DNA of 64,000 nt, taken from NCBI RefSeq assembly GCF_000801105.2, contig NC_079516.1, positions 2,976,001 to 3,040,000 of the forward strand, read 5' to 3'. Shown in pieces: positions 21,795-34,926 of the stretch. Under the pieces are notes generated by a model, which had not been told where the DNA came from, did not search any database, and saw nothing but the letters and a program-made list of their open reading frames with translations. Position 1 is the stretch's first letter; every line of letters begins with the position of its first letter. Origin of the DNA: Raphanus sativus (lineage: Eukaryota > Streptophyta > Magnoliopsida > Brassicales > Brassicaceae). The position numbers and the translations under genes were made by a program.

Positions 21795-22035
21795 ATATCT
21801 TCTGATCTTCTCGACGCCGTTCAATCTCTCTCTGATCTCACTCTCGACGCCTCTCACCCTCTCTCCGATCTCGACGCTCGTGGGTTTATCTCAGCCTCTC
21901 TCTCCGATCTCGCCTCAGCTTCTTCTTCGTTCTCGACGCCTCAGCTCGGCGGTTTCATCTCAGCCTCTCTCTCCGATCTCGACGCTCGTGGGTTTCATCT
22001 CAGCCTCTCTCTCCGATCTCGACGCTCCATGGTTT
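21795..22035. repeat. CT-rich minisatellite inside the hAT-like element
   Basis: Repeats built on TCTCAGCCTCTCTCTCCGAT and CTCGACGCTCGTGGGTTT occur at least three times with variable spacing. They create a spurious low-complexity open frame, which I do not call as a gene. Confidence 0.75.
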
Positions 22036-22177
22036 GGATTTGTTTCTGATCATATATGTTAGAGAGAACTGTGCTTAATTAGAAAACACGTATAGGATTT
22101 TGTTTAGTAGTTCTCTGTGTTTACTTTGAGCAATCAGTATTGGAATAGAGCAACCACAAGTTAAACGTTGAGAGTTT

Positions 22178-22787
<610 letters not shown>

Positions 22788-23970
22788 TAGGTTGATCCTG
22801 AGTGTTTGGTTGCTGGCAAAGATGTTGTGGAAGGTAGAGACTATAGAGTAAATCTGGTTGTTGCAGTCTTCAACGAGCAAAGAATATGTGAAAGACTTTA
22901 TTTATTTGAATATGACTTGAAACTTGTTTAGTGTTGTGGTTTGCTTCAAACTTTTAAACGTATTTTGTGACAATCAATAATGTGAAATTTCTTACTATTT
23001 ATATGACTCAAAACTTTGATTTAACTTTATTTTTGATTTAATTTTCATATAATTTTGTAAGAAATTACAGAAAAAATGTGTTTACATAAAAAAAAATTAA
23101 AGGGCTCAAAATGGGTTGAAAGGGTTTAGCCCTAATAAAAATAATATCATGGGTTCTAAAAGGGTTAGGGCCACTTTGGTTTGGGCTTAAACTAAATAGG
23201 GTTGGGTTGGGTTGGGCAACCCAATACAACATCCCTAACGGTGATGGAAAGATACCAGCCGATGGGTTGTATGTGAGTATGACTAAGCTAGGGAAAAAGT
23301 GCACTAAGGATAGTTGCGCCAAGAAGGTTCAAATTGCTGATGCAGATGGTGATGGTCATTTGAACTTTGAGGAGTTTATGGCCATGGTCTTTAGTGACAT
23401 TTAAAGAAGAGTAAATTGCATTCTTGTTAAGTGTATTCACTAATATAATTAGTGACGAATAAGTCTTATTGTGATGTTTATTGTATTGGTTTAGAGGTTT
23501 CTCGGCCTTGTTTGTTTTCTTACGAATAAATGAAAGCTCCTGCTGTTGAATTTAAGCGAATGTTTTTTAAAAATAACAATGAAACGTGAATATGTGAGTA
23601 CGTTAAAAACGTGACACGTAAAGACTTTCTTTCAAAATTGTAGAAGCCACCTTAAAAAACATAATAAGCATTTTCGAAATTTTGCATGTAAATCATGAAT
23701 CTCTTGTAGGATTTTGGACATGTCTTCTTGCCTACAATTGTAGCTTTTGATGTCTGTATAACTAGTGTTTGGTTTGTATAACAGAAGTCCCAACTTTAGC
23801 AAGAAATTTCAGAGGGTGGAGCTACGGAGCACACAAATGTTAATTAATGAGATGCACATCGACAGATCATAATAAATTATTAATAATTAATATCACAAAA
23901 TGTCAATATCTCTGATAAAAAAAAACTTGCCCAATTGAAAGAGATGTTTAGTCTCATACTCTCGTATATA

Positions 23971-24209
23971 CTTCCTCCGTTTCAAATTATTTGTTATTTT
24001 AGAATAGAATTTTCGTTTTAAAATAAGTGTCATTTTCGATTTTCAATACAAAATTTATTGACAATATTCTCTACTCTGCTTTTCTATTGGTTGATATATG
24101 GTTAGGTGTAGTGGTAATAATGTTTTTATTTTGAAAATATATAAAACTAAATATTTTATTAATTTGTGTGTATAAACCTAGAACGACAAGTAATATGAAA
24201 CGGAGGGAG
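23971..24209. mobile_element. Stowaway-like MITE (Tc1/mariner type, 239 bp)
   Basis: The ends, each read inward, are CTTCCTCCGTTTCA and CTCCCTCCGTTTCA, the Stowaway-type terminus, bordered by TA on both sides (23969-23970, 24210-24211). AT-rich interior without coding capacity. Confidence 0.88.
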
Positions 24210-24371
24210 TAACTAGTTTATGTCTTCTTTCAATCACTTTTGTTGCTTCGCAAGTGTCAATAATAAATCTAACGTGTATGAATTATGTGATAATGAGAGA
24301 TGCATGAAAATATATCCATCCATTTTAGAATACATGTGTTTTGTTAGGATAGATAATTGAAACCAAGAGAA

Positions 24372-24680
24372 TGTAACAATAAGATGAAATAAATATTTTT
24401 TTAACAATAGATGAAATAAATCCATTTCTAGAATCAAATTTATACACTCTTAGAAATTTATATATATATATATATATATAATTTTTCTTTTCATGAAAAC
24501 AGATTTATTTCTTTTCAGTAAATGTTATTATCGAATCCAAATGTAACAATAAGATGAAACAAATCCATTTTTAGAATCACATCTATACATTCTTGGAAAT
24601 TTATATATTTAATTTTATTTTCATGAAAACAGATTTATTTTAAAAAAACAGATTAATTTCTTTTTCTGCAAATGTTATTT
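24372..24680. repeat. Diverged direct duplication of about 150 bp
   Basis: The segments 24372-24532 and 24540-24680 share AACAATAAGATGAAA, AATCCATTT, TAGAATCA, GAAATTTATATAT and TTCATGAAAACAGATTTATT in the same order, in the promoter region of the second CML. Confidence 0.75.
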
Positions 24681-24790
24681 TCTATTCCAGTAAAATATAC
24701 AAATCTATTCCACATAGAAATTTAATCAAGCAAAATTTGCAAACGCGTACACGGGAAACAAATCACCTAATACATAATAACTTCAAATCC

Positions 24791-24800
24791 TATATATAAG
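24791..24800 (+). promoter_or_regulatory. TATA box of the intact CML gene
   Basis: TATATATAAG, 52 bp upstream of the ATG at 24852. Confidence 0.6.
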
Positions 24801-24851
24801 AATACAACATTTCATATTAACACAAGCTTTAAGAAAGAAAAAAAAGTTGAT

Positions 24852-25247
24852 ATGAATATGAATCTGTCTATAAGTGATATATTTGCGAAATTTGACAAGA
24901 ACAAAGACGGTAAGATCTCATGTGAGGAATTTCGTGATGCTATTCATGCTCTCTCTCCGACCATTCCCTCAGATAAACTTGTCGTGATGTTCAACCAGCT
25001 TGACACGAACGGTGATGGTAAGATCGATGCGGCTGAGTTCGCTTCATGCATGGACCAAATCGTAAAACTATATGATATTGATTGTGATGGGAAAATATCA
25101 GCGAATGAGTTATATGTGGTGATGACTGGTCTTGGGGAAAAGTGTACGGTCGAGAGCTGCATGGAGATGGTTCGAGCCTTTGATGCCGATGGTGATGGTT
25201 GTATTAGCTTTGAGGAGTTTAAGACTTTGATGTATATTAGCAAGTAG
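24852..25247 (+). CDS. Calmodulin-like protein, four EF hands
   Basis: Intronless 131-aa frame starting MNMNLSISDIFAKFD. Four EF-hand loops: DKNKDGKISCEE (about 15-26), DTNGDGKIDAAE (51-62), DIDCDGKISANE (75-86) and DADGDGCISFEE (111-122), each with acidic residues at positions 1, 3 and 12 (or equivalents). The third loop has Cys and the fourth Cys at otherwise variable positions. It is a cytosolic calcium sensor of the At3g03400/At3g03410 group and a tandem relative of the interrupted CML 3.5 kb upstream, so it may be the only working copy of the pair here. Another ATG at codon 3 could also be used. Confidence 0.94.
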   Translation: MNMNLSISDIFAKFDKNKDGKISCEEFRDAIHALSPTIPSDKLVVMFNQLDTNGDGKIDAAEFASCMDQIVKLYDIDCDGKISANELYVVMTGLGEKCTVESCMEMVRAFDADGDGCISFEEFKTLMYISK

Positions 25248-25680
25248 TATTCAATATTTATCATCCTCATCAAAGAGTTCAAATAAAAACATTTTATCAT
25301 ATATATATTAATGTTACAATAACTTTTTGAAAAAAAATGTGTGAGAGATTCTTGTAAAATTCTATTATAAAAATTAGTCACTATAGTAATGTTTTAATTT
25401 ACCGAGGCGTATCACATACATGAGAATGATTTGAAATCAAACAAAAGTGATTGTAGAATTAGAATTTAGAAGAAACATAAATTACGACAACATTTAATGG
25501 ATGAAAAATCCTTCTTATTTAGTTTTTTTTTCCTGTAAATTATAATGACAATTCTAGTACAGTAATGTTATAATCAAGATGTTGAGTATAATCTCGATAA
25601 AAATACAACAAAGTTGGAGTATGCATATGAGAAAAGACCATAAGAGCTTTTCAAAGTAATGGATCATCTAAAGAGGCCTT
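25248..25680. other. Intergenic region between convergent CML and DEG7
   Basis: AT-rich 3' flanks of two convergent genes; nothing else recognised. Confidence 0.7.
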
Positions 25681-28600
25681 TTACCTTAAAGCTTTCAATA
25701 TATTTCTACGCCAAAGAGCAGTCTCTGGGTCGAACCTCAGCTCCCAAGTGGGCCAATAATGGAGATCTTGTTTCAGAGTCAACACTCGTGGCTTGCCGTT
25801 AAGATGAACGGTCCTTATACGTACAAACTGCCCGTGTTCCAGTTCCTGTTAAATCGCAAAGAAACAATCTAAGATTAAAACTAAGATATGGCTGGGCTGC
25901 ATCACTTTTCTTTAGGGCCAAAGTAAACTTGGAAGTGTGAGTTTTTTTTTTTGTAAGGAATGCGACAAAACCTTGGTAGCATCTGCAAATGCGTTGAGAT
26001 CAGGAGTCTTCTTCCCGTTAACTTCCACGATCCACTGAAGTGCATAGAGGCCATATCGATGTGCTGGACTCCCGTGACACCATCTGAGAACAAACATTTG
26101 TCAGCGATCAAATCCAAATCTAGTTCGGTTGAGAAGAATCAGTTTCTAGTGTTTGAACCAAAATGATATTCAATATATAGGTCAATAACTAGTATACCTT
26201 GTCACATAGACACCATGACCTTCCTCAGGAAGAAACCCAAGAGCACGAACCGCAGGATGAGGATCTTGAACAACGCACCCGCACCAGTTTATCGCTCTTT
26301 GTAGTTCCGTTTCCATCTCTTTTATCAGTTCCAACTACGAGCTCCATTTCTCGGCCCTGCCAAACAATCAAGACTCTTGAGTATAATAAACTAGTAAACC
26401 TTTCTTCTTCACCTAACTTAAACTATTTTCACAGGTGGTTTGATCAGTCCACACAAGGACTCCGATGATAACGGAGAAGAAAATAGACAATAAGATGTTC
26501 TCAAGAAGCCAGGAGTTAATGGTGTCACCTGTCGAAGGATTGTTAGATCGAGATTCTCATCGCTGTGGCTACCAGTATCCAGTGTTCGGCAAGCGGCTTC
26601 AATGTCATTGTAGCATGTAACTGGCATCTTATTGACTGCCAGAACCATGTCGCCTTGTTCTAGAAGATTTTCAGCTTTTGATCCTGCCAGGCAGCCTTTA
26701 ACACGCAGAACTTGTCTTCTAACAGGATCCTTCTTGACTAGAATCTGTAAGAACAATCAATAAAGTATATGGAGTATACCTGCTTTTAGTAGAATAGCAC
26801 TTTGTCAAAGGTATGGTGTGAAATTACTGTGGCTATACATAAGCAAGAACAGGCTTACTTGGATCCATTCATCACTCAGACCAAAACTCCGGGCTTTTGA
26901 GAGCAAAGTAGGGTACAACTCAACTTCTAAAATCCGAACGAGTGGCATTGGCCTTTTCACACCATTTATTAGAAGTGATGGTCCGTTTCCACCAGTTATG
27001 ATTTTCTCGAGGACTTGGCTGATCGCATATATTGGGATACCTCTGACAAACTGATGGTCTTCGGACGAAGTGGAACTATATTTAACCTGTGATCAATTCA
27101 CAAGAAAGCAGCATGTTAGAAAACACATAAAAATTTTGTTAACTGCAAAGTGGGAAGATGAACCTGAGTCGAAAAGCTCCCCCATATGGCCCGAATCCTC
27201 CCGAGCTCATCAGTCAGCGCTCCTGAAAATGAGCTACCAAAATCTGCAACGATACAAGAAGAAAACAAAGTGAGTTTCGAACAAGTTTTATAGTAACTAA
27301 ATTTGATGTGAAAGGCTTTAAATTCTTCACCTGTATCAAGCTCGATTACTTCCATATTAGTTGCTCTGTAGCGGGGAGAATCAGCAGACCCAATGTTTAA
27401 AGCTGCACATGGATTGGTTACCATAGATTTTCTTGATGTAGCTTGAAGGTTCCTACTCAATCCGACAAGATAAACTGAATCTCCACGTTGCAGTGCAGGT
27501 TCTGTTTTCAGCAAAGACATTGCAACATGAACTCTTCCCATTAATTTGACTAGATAACGGAACGTTTAAACGAGCGGCAATATCCAAACAGAGCAATAGT
27601 GAACTTTCAAATGGTTAACAAAAAATAGCAATAGCCAACCAGCATATAAATATGGAACCCCAAGGGTGCTTTGCTAGAGATTTGTACTAACATACCAGGT
27701 AGTAGCTCAGCTGCACGAATAAAAGAAGCACTGGCAGGGCCCATTGCTGACGGATTGTAGGCAATAAGAGCATAGTTGTGAACAGGATGAAGAAATACCA
27801 CCTGCACTTCAGTTAAGAAATATCATTATTAAAGCTTCCTTCCATGAACTGGAAGATCCTCAGAGGAATCTAACCTCTCCAGGAATCTCGACAGGAAAAG
27901 CAGCAAAGGACAACATAACATCAGATGCAGAAATCGCAACAGTGTTTTTGTCCACCACAGCAAGTCCCATGTTTGAAGAATGATAAATAATGATGCCAGT
28001 CCCAAAGAAGTGTTGTGAATGAACACCATCAAGACTGCACGATGGTGGCACATGAACCTGCATAAGAGAACTTATTTTCAGCAGATGCAAGTTGCTCTTA
28101 ACCATAATAAGAACTATACTCACAATTACAAATACCAACCAACATATTAAGCCAAGACAGTAATTTCGATCACCAGATCATATAATCCACTCCTACGAGA
28201 ATTCTTAATCTTTACCTCAAACATGACAAGAGCGGGCTCAATAGCACGTTCAGCCAAAGAAGCATTAGCTGACAGTGCTGTTTCACCTTCGTAGTCTCTT
28301 AAAACCGAATTATCTGTTGCCATTGCATCATCAGATTTTGAAACACTCCCATATAAGGAACCGTTTGCAACAGTTCCATCTGAAGAATCATCTTCCACTC
28401 TTTGTTTCTTTGCTTCTGAGCCAAAATCATTCTGTGAACTATCCCCACTAGAGGCTTCAATAGTAGCCACAGTATCAGTATCCCCACGAACATCGACTTC
28501 ATGCATAGGCTCTGTATCATGATGGCAGAGAATGGTATTTTGGCATATAGGCAAACCATTATTACCAACAGATGATGGAGCAGTAGCAGGTTCGATTGCA

Positions 28601-31600
28601 GGTTTCACATCCCATAAACCAGAACTGTCATTACGGGTATACAACTGTGGAGGAGCGTACCATTCATGACGATCAATTGTGACTAAAACAGACTGCACGA
28701 AATGAAACCCAAAAATAAGTACTATCTCATTTTGAGTAAATATTATAGAGTTAAAAAAACAAGATTACAGTGGGTTAGGACGTCTTACAAAAAAAAAACT
28801 TTTAAACAAGATACATCACCTTCTTGCGATGACGATCAGTGTGAGACATATATTCCAAGGGGACACGAGCACCCCTAGACAGCTTTGAAAGAACGGAAAT
28901 TAAATCCGAAAGACAGGAAATATCTTCATTAGCAACCTTCTTTATGATAGCATGTCGTGGGACCCCAGCTCTAAATAGCATGTATCTGCATAGGAAATAG
29001 CTCACCAAGTAAATCTAGAAATACAGAGAACGTTCTGAAAATGATTCACAATAAGCTTGCATGTAACAATATTGACACATCAGTCAAGAAAATAGAAAAT
29101 AGAAAATAAGTCAATAAGCTAAACGTGAACTATCTTAAAATCTTTGATGAAGAGATACGAACTATAATTTTCAAGATTAAGTGGCGTATTAGAATAAGTT
29201 ACAGCTCACTTCTTGTACCGAGTAAGCAGCTAAATAAATTTCAGAACCAAAAGAACATAAAAGGAAACACTCTTTTCTGTTGGAACCTATTAGGGAATTG
29301 CACATGGATCAAGAAAATGTGAAAACTTCGATGGAGGAAGGAAGTTGAGGCGGCTTACCCAGGGTCCGCGACATAAGCCAGACCACAAGGAAAACGAAAA
29401 TTACGAGCCTGTTACATCAACAACTTTTAAGATCAGCTGATGCCCATAAGAGTGTCAGTACATGTTTCCACATTCAATCTAGCAAGCCAGTGTGCGCTAT
29501 GGAAGATAAAGTCAATGTTTCTTCAAAGCATCATACAATTTTCTAACTGATACTACAATAACGAGTTCCAGGGTCATACATTTAGCATTGCTATATTCAC
29601 AAAGAGCATCCTCTCTGGAGATATATATTATGAACCAACTAACATTTCAGATAAACATGTTACTTTGAAAAACGGAAGAGTACTCTAAATCATCATTGGG
29701 TAGATCAGTGCACAAATAAACCTTAGCCCCAAGACTAACCTATAAAAACAACAATTAGACCTGTAGGACACAAGAATATCACGCATACAGGTACATGCAC
29801 AAAGCAGCAAAAAAAAGTTCAACCATATCTTTTCAAGTCGTACTTACCTGCTGATAAGACAACGGATGAATTACACCACCACTTACTTCCAGGAAGTGAT
29901 CTGGAGTGATTGAGTGTAAATCCTGAACCTGTGTCAGAAAATACATAAACACAGGATCTAGATCATTATGAAAGACAGTAAGTATCAACCACAGTTAAGC
30001 AGATTATGAAACCCTAGATGAAAGTTACAAGATACCGAGGACTTTTCCCAGGGAAAAAGAATTGAGTAGCAATAACGAATTTAATAGCCAAGAGAAAAGA
30101 TAAAAAACGGCTACATGTATCCTAGAATATTGCAGGGCGCATAAGAAACCAATGTTAGAAACAGAAGAATGGAACTCACAGATACACTAACAGTTATTGG
30201 CTGTCCACCCCTTTCAATTTCCAATTCAACTATCTGGCCAACACCGTCATCAATCAGATTCTCCAAGCTTAGAAATTGCGTAAGCACCTGTGATAAAAAT
30301 GACATGCATAAAGAGAAATTTAGAAAACGAGGAACAGAAAGAACTAGACACTGAAATTGTATTGATTAATAGGTTCTAACTAAATTTTAACCCATGCGTT
30401 TCATACCAATGTTGCAACAGAGACATCAAAATTCTAGATTGCTCGAGGCAAAGAAAAAAAACAATCCTCACTAAAAAGATGTAATTGAGATAACTTACTG
30501 TGCCGTTCACACGAATAAGAACATCTCCCGGCTCTAAGTGTTTATCAGCAGGGCCATTTGGCACCTACCACAAGTCATGACATCATATTTAAGACGTAAA
30601 TTTTTAGCCACCGCTTGAACAATCCTTTTTCTATAAACATAATTATTGTTGTGTTAATAATGAAGCAATGCACTCACTACAGAATCAACAACAAGCATTC
30701 CGGTTTCCCCAGGGGGAGATGCATGCCGAACCACCTACATAGCCACAAGATATGGTAAGTTTAAGGTGTCACTGTGTAGCACAAGTACGGATGATGCCAT
30801 CCACGATAGTAAGAAGGAAAATCAAGTACCTGTTCAGTTTCGCTCCTGAGACCAAGTCGACGTATCTCATCGAAGCCTTTGTGAATAAATGTCATCTAAA
30901 TACAAAAGCACACAGAACTCATGAGACTGAGTTTCCTTCGAATCTCTGCAAACCTGTCAATCCTGGGAAAAGGAATAGAACTATAACATAACTATTCCTA
31001 ATAAAACCACGAACTTATTCAGATCCCACGGTAGTCACAAGGATAACCTTTCTATAATTAGAAGAAATCCGTAAGCTACTTAAAGGAAACACATTTCTAT
31101 CTAGGACTTGAGCACAATGTTAGTTGAAATTTATTATAGAAAAAAATTATGATGCTCAGAACCTAACTACAACAGTAGTCTTGGAATTTTTTTCAGCTCA
31201 CAGACCATGTACAGTATTGGTAGTTTTTGGGACACGCTGAACTCAGCTACTTTAAAAAGGGGTCAAACTGATGGTCGTGGAAATTTTCCTAACTGCACTA
31301 TGAAGAGTCTCAAAATCGGATAGGTGGAAAACAAACCTGAAGCGTACCACGAGGAATATGAACTGCTTTCGGCTTATCTGTGCACGAATCGATACTTTTC
31401 TGCAGGAAACTTAACGCCCTGACAACCTTCCAAAAACGAAAACCATACTTGATGAAAAGTTCTAAGCAAATGTCAAATATATTCCGGGGTTATGAAATGA
31501 TATGACGCAACACTAAAAAAAGATCAGGATGACTTTCTCAGTGTGTCATACTAGATACTCAGGGCCCCGTTAAGTTCATACTAGATACTCAGTGTATCAC

Positions 31601-33315
31601 AAATAAACGTAAAGTTCATTTGGAACATTCTACAAGCCATCTAGTCTTGACTAACGCGTGAATATGAGTATGAAAAAGAGATTGCTTACTCGTTGAAGTG
31701 GTAGGAAGAAGGCTGATGCACTTGAGGACTTGCTGCCAGCATTCAAGGCTACCGCCCTGCCTTGCCAATCAATAACAGGAGAACCACTTGATCCACCTTT
31801 AGTACCTGACGCTGCCTATAAGCACAGAAGCGAAAATATTAGCAAGCTAGCATGTGTAAGGGTGTTTCGAGTAACAGTAGCACTAAATAGCTGAGTATAG
31901 CACTATAAGCTACAAAGAGAACGTTTTAACTCTAGTAGGTGATATTTAAATAACCATAAGCAAGACACGATTAGAAAAGATAAAACCTAGGTCTTGAATC
32001 AGGAGAGATACATAGAAATTCTGATCATATACGTCCGTAACTAAAATAAAAGTAATAAATATTAAAGATGAATAATCACTTACTTGCATATAAAACGTGT
32101 TGAAGTCGTTATAACCATCTCTGCACCAAAAAAAAAAAAATCAATTATTACCAAGCGAGTAACCATAAAATTTATGTACTATAAAAATATGACTCATGAA
32201 ACAGATAATACTTCTTATAGTGTGGAGCATCCCTATCCAACCGAGCAATAGTACCAGCCAGTATAGAAACCTGCAAATCCACACCCCCATTAACCAGAAG
32301 CATTACTTCTCCGTCCAAACACTGCATGATTTGAATAATATAGAAGAACCTATTTATGCTAACCTTCTCTCCGCTATCGTTACCAACAACCCTAATCTCG
32401 AGTCCAACAGAAGCCGCCTCTGGAGCCAGGGGAATTTCCTCATAACTCAGAAACTGCACTGCACTGGGATCAAAAGAAAAGAAGCCAAAGTCATGGACCT
32501 GAAAATGATACCAAAAAAAAAAAGAATTTTAGCCTGCAGAGGACAGGGAAAAAAAACAAGAAAAGAACAAAGTGTTGTCAAAAAAAAACAAGAAGAGAAC
32601 AAAGTAAAAAAATAATAAAGATAAAACACAAATTCTCATACTAAAATAGAAAATGGAATCTCATAAGACAGATATATATATGATTGTCTGTAGTCGAATC
32701 GTCTGTAATCTTTATCATAGTTGCAATGTCATAATAAATCAACTTTAAAAAAAGAGAAACTGGAATCTAATCTTGGATTAGAACGAGAGAGGGCTTACCG
32801 GATCCTTATATACAGGATAGATGGGGATTTCTTCTCGGTTTACAAACGTTGCCTCAGCAACTACTGGACCTGAAGATATAAAGATGGATCACTAAGATTC
32901 TCCAGTCTACCATTTATATCTTCCACAATTTGACCTATCAGAACACTGTATTATCTAAAAGCCTTATTCTCTACACCACCTAATCAACCAGCTTAACTGC
33001 TAACGTAATCTAGAACCGCACCTGGCTTAACCACGTGGCGATTGGTGAGGATGATCCCACGCCGCTTATCAACGACGAAACCAGTGGCGTAGCTCGCACC
33101 TGCCGATTCGGTGTCGAAGGCGCGGCACGCCGTCGTGCGGAGGACGACGACGGCGGGAACCACTTTGCCGAGAGCGCGACGCCAGTCTTCGGCGGTGGCG
33201 ACGGTCTCGGTCGGCGGAGGATCGATCTCTGAGCACAGGTCCGACTTGATGCCAGTCTCCGTCGTCGCCACTGTACTGATGCCTCTGATCCCAGCCTCTC
33301 CAACTGATCTCCCAT
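25681..33315 (-). CDS. DEG7: DEG7 chloroplast serine protease, with two reading-frame lesions
   Basis: Twenty-four GT-AG exons in coding order: 33315-33022, 32869-32799, 32498-32364, 32270-32212, 32120-32084, 31815-31690, 31426-31337, 30895-30830, 30734-30678, 30564-30499, 30287-30180, 29928-29848, 29408-29359, 28985-28820, 28692-28216, 28057-27875, 27801-27696, 27501-27331, 27243-27164, 27086-26859, 26744-26529, 26356-26198, 26083-25972, 25845-25681; 3303 nt, about 1100 codons. The catalytic triad of DegP/HtrA proteases is visible: His in LTNRHVV, Asp in VHDFGFF, Ser in GGSSGSP; PDZ regions follow and a degenerate second protease-like half. Arabidopsis DEG7 (At3g03380) acts on damaged photosystem II in the chloroplast stroma. 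Two lesions break this copy: after the ATG ([13 protein letters not shown]) the frame is off by +2/-1 from the conserved one, and exon 22 has one extra T (run 26298-26300), leading to a stop. Pseudogene or assembly error. Confidence 0.92.
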
Positions 33316-34388
33316 TTTGAGCTCACTTTCGCTCAAGTGATGGGTTCAGGGTTTTTGGATCGGTCTCTTCTCTTCTCTCTATATCAGAGATTGGAGGAAA
33401 ATGAAATTCTGATGATGATGGTGATGATAATCTATGCCTTTCGTACTAGTTTTTATATTTTTTTCTTAGTGCGCAGAATAAGTTTAAATATAGTACTAAT
33501 GAATTAGATTATATAATATGGTTTTTGTTTTTAACTAATCATCTTGCCAACGCATTTCATTGAAGATGTTTTTTGAAGATGCAAGAAAACATTTGCAGTA
33601 TTGTTCTATCAATTTATTAGTTAACAGCAGCCTCTAATATTATATTCAGGCTCTTTTCTATAAGAGAATAAAAATATTATAGATACTTTATGTTACTTGT
33701 TAATTTGGTAGTGGAGATTTTGCATGTCTAATGTCAATTATATAAAAGTCAACATCAAAGTCTTTTTATATATTATTGTTATTATTAACATGTCCAAACT
33801 CCAAAAAGTCTACTTTGTTCACATTTTAAATCACTTTATCACGACGAATATTCTACGTTTAGGCAAAACTAATATACGATTACAATTATTTAGTATAGTT
33901 TTGTTAGACAATAATACCTACAATTCAGTAATTCGGACATGCATAATATGATCATATGAATATACCATATTTTATCTAGTGGAGCTACGCTAGCACCCTT
34001 TAAAGTATTTTCCTCACACAATTATAACAATATCAAACCATCCCACATTATATAATAACCAGGAGATTCCGGGTTGCCCAGAATAGTAGCACCATTGATC
34101 ATACGGTTCAGTCTAGTCCAGTTCACCAGGCACACCGGTCACGTATATAATGGACTGGCCTGGTTGATTCAGTGTCTGGCTTATTTGAGGCCCATCTCAT
34201 TTTGGTCATGATACTGGACCCTAAAATACATCACATTCGTGAATCTGGTGACGAGGCCATAATATTTCACATACCCATTTTCAAGGTCCAATATCTTGTC
34301 AAGATTTTGCAAGAGCAAACCGACGGATATCCTCAACAACTTGTCACCAATGATATCGTGTCTGAGATGGTGAGATAGAGAGAAGACA

Positions 34389-34396
34389 ACACGTGT
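34389..34396 (+). promoter_or_regulatory. ABRE / G-box type motif
   Basis: ACACGTGT with the CACGTG core at 34390-34395, about 310 bp upstream of the small gene's ATG; the site of bZIP/ABF-type regulators in abscisic-acid responses. Role here is inferred. Confidence 0.5.
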
Positions 34397-34465
34397 GCTC
34401 CTTAAACCACATGTACATCTTCCGCACACACCACCTGTCAAAAGTGAAAATAAAATACTCATGGA

Positions 34466-34471
34466 CCGACC
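34466..34471 (+). promoter_or_regulatory. CRT/DRE cold-response motif
   Basis: ACCGAC, the core bound by CBF/DREB1 factors, 242 bp upstream of the small gene's ATG and 70 bp after the ABRE. Confidence 0.5.
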
Positions 34472-34553
34472 CTACGTATAAAGATCATAAGAAAAGTATT
34501 AGATAAAACAAGAAGAAAAAGTGTAAAGAAATCAAATGATTCGCTTGAGTCTC

Positions 34554-34562
34554 TATATAAAC
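34554..34562 (+). promoter_or_regulatory. TATA box of the small Cys-rich gene
   Basis: TATATAAAC, about 150 bp upstream of the ATG; a second TATATATAA occurs at about 34673, so the start site is uncertain. Confidence 0.5.
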
Positions 34563-34707
34563 ATCACAATCCAACTCTCCCTAATCCTACACCAGTTATT
34601 CTCTTCATATTCCATACATCACATCTCTATAACATCCACAAACGTTTCACCTCTTTGATCCTTTTTTCACAGTATATATAACAGTAGTACTTGAAGCTAT
34701 CACAAGG

Positions 34708-34926
34708 ATGATTCCTATATGCGTGCAGTGCGGAACGGGAGGAAACCCATGTAGATGCAAAGTGGTCGGACCAACTTTAGGGCTTGTGGCGTTTGTAGCA
34801 GCTGGAGTAGTTGAGTGGCCGGTGGGTGCATTGGTTTATATCTTCAAGCACGCCAAAGGTCGACGTATCATGGGCCATCCGGCTACACACGTTTATCCCA
34901 AAGTCTCCCGTTCCATTCCTATATGA
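34708..34926 (+). CDS. Small cysteine-rich conserved plant protein, probably cold-responsive
   Basis: Intronless 72-aa frame. The N-terminus has clustered cysteines (CVQCGTGGNPCRC), possibly metal-binding or palmitoylated, then a hydrophobic segment of about 22 residues (GLVAFVAAGVVEWPVGALVY) and a basic tail (KHAKGRRIMGH). No domain of known function. By position it corresponds to At3g03341, which I recall being described as a cold-regulated protein; the ABRE and CRT/DRE motifs upstream fit that. The ATG follows a canonical promoter and 5' leader and there is no longer frame. Function unknown. Confidence 0.75.
   Translation: MIPICVQCGTGGNPCRCKVVGPTLGLVAFVAAGVVEWPVGALVYIFKHAKGRRIMGHPATHVYPKVSRSIPI

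Larger units (their letters stand above)
23405..24851. other. Intergenic region between the two CML genes
   Basis: Contains a Stowaway-like MITE, a direct duplication at about 24372-24680, an AT run at 24460-24480 and the TATA box of the second CML (24791-24800). No gene seen. Confidence 0.7.
33316..34707. other. Intergenic region between divergent DEG7 and the small Cys-rich gene
   Basis: AT-rich. Holds a short GATGATGATGGTGAT microsatellite (about 33411-33430) in the DEG7 leader region and promoter motifs of the downstream gene, listed separately. No other gene recognised. Confidence 0.65.

Noticed and set aside
21766..22062. 98-aa open frame in the hAT-like element
   Set aside because: Encoded by a CT-rich minisatellite; repetitive Ser/Leu/Pro without a domain.
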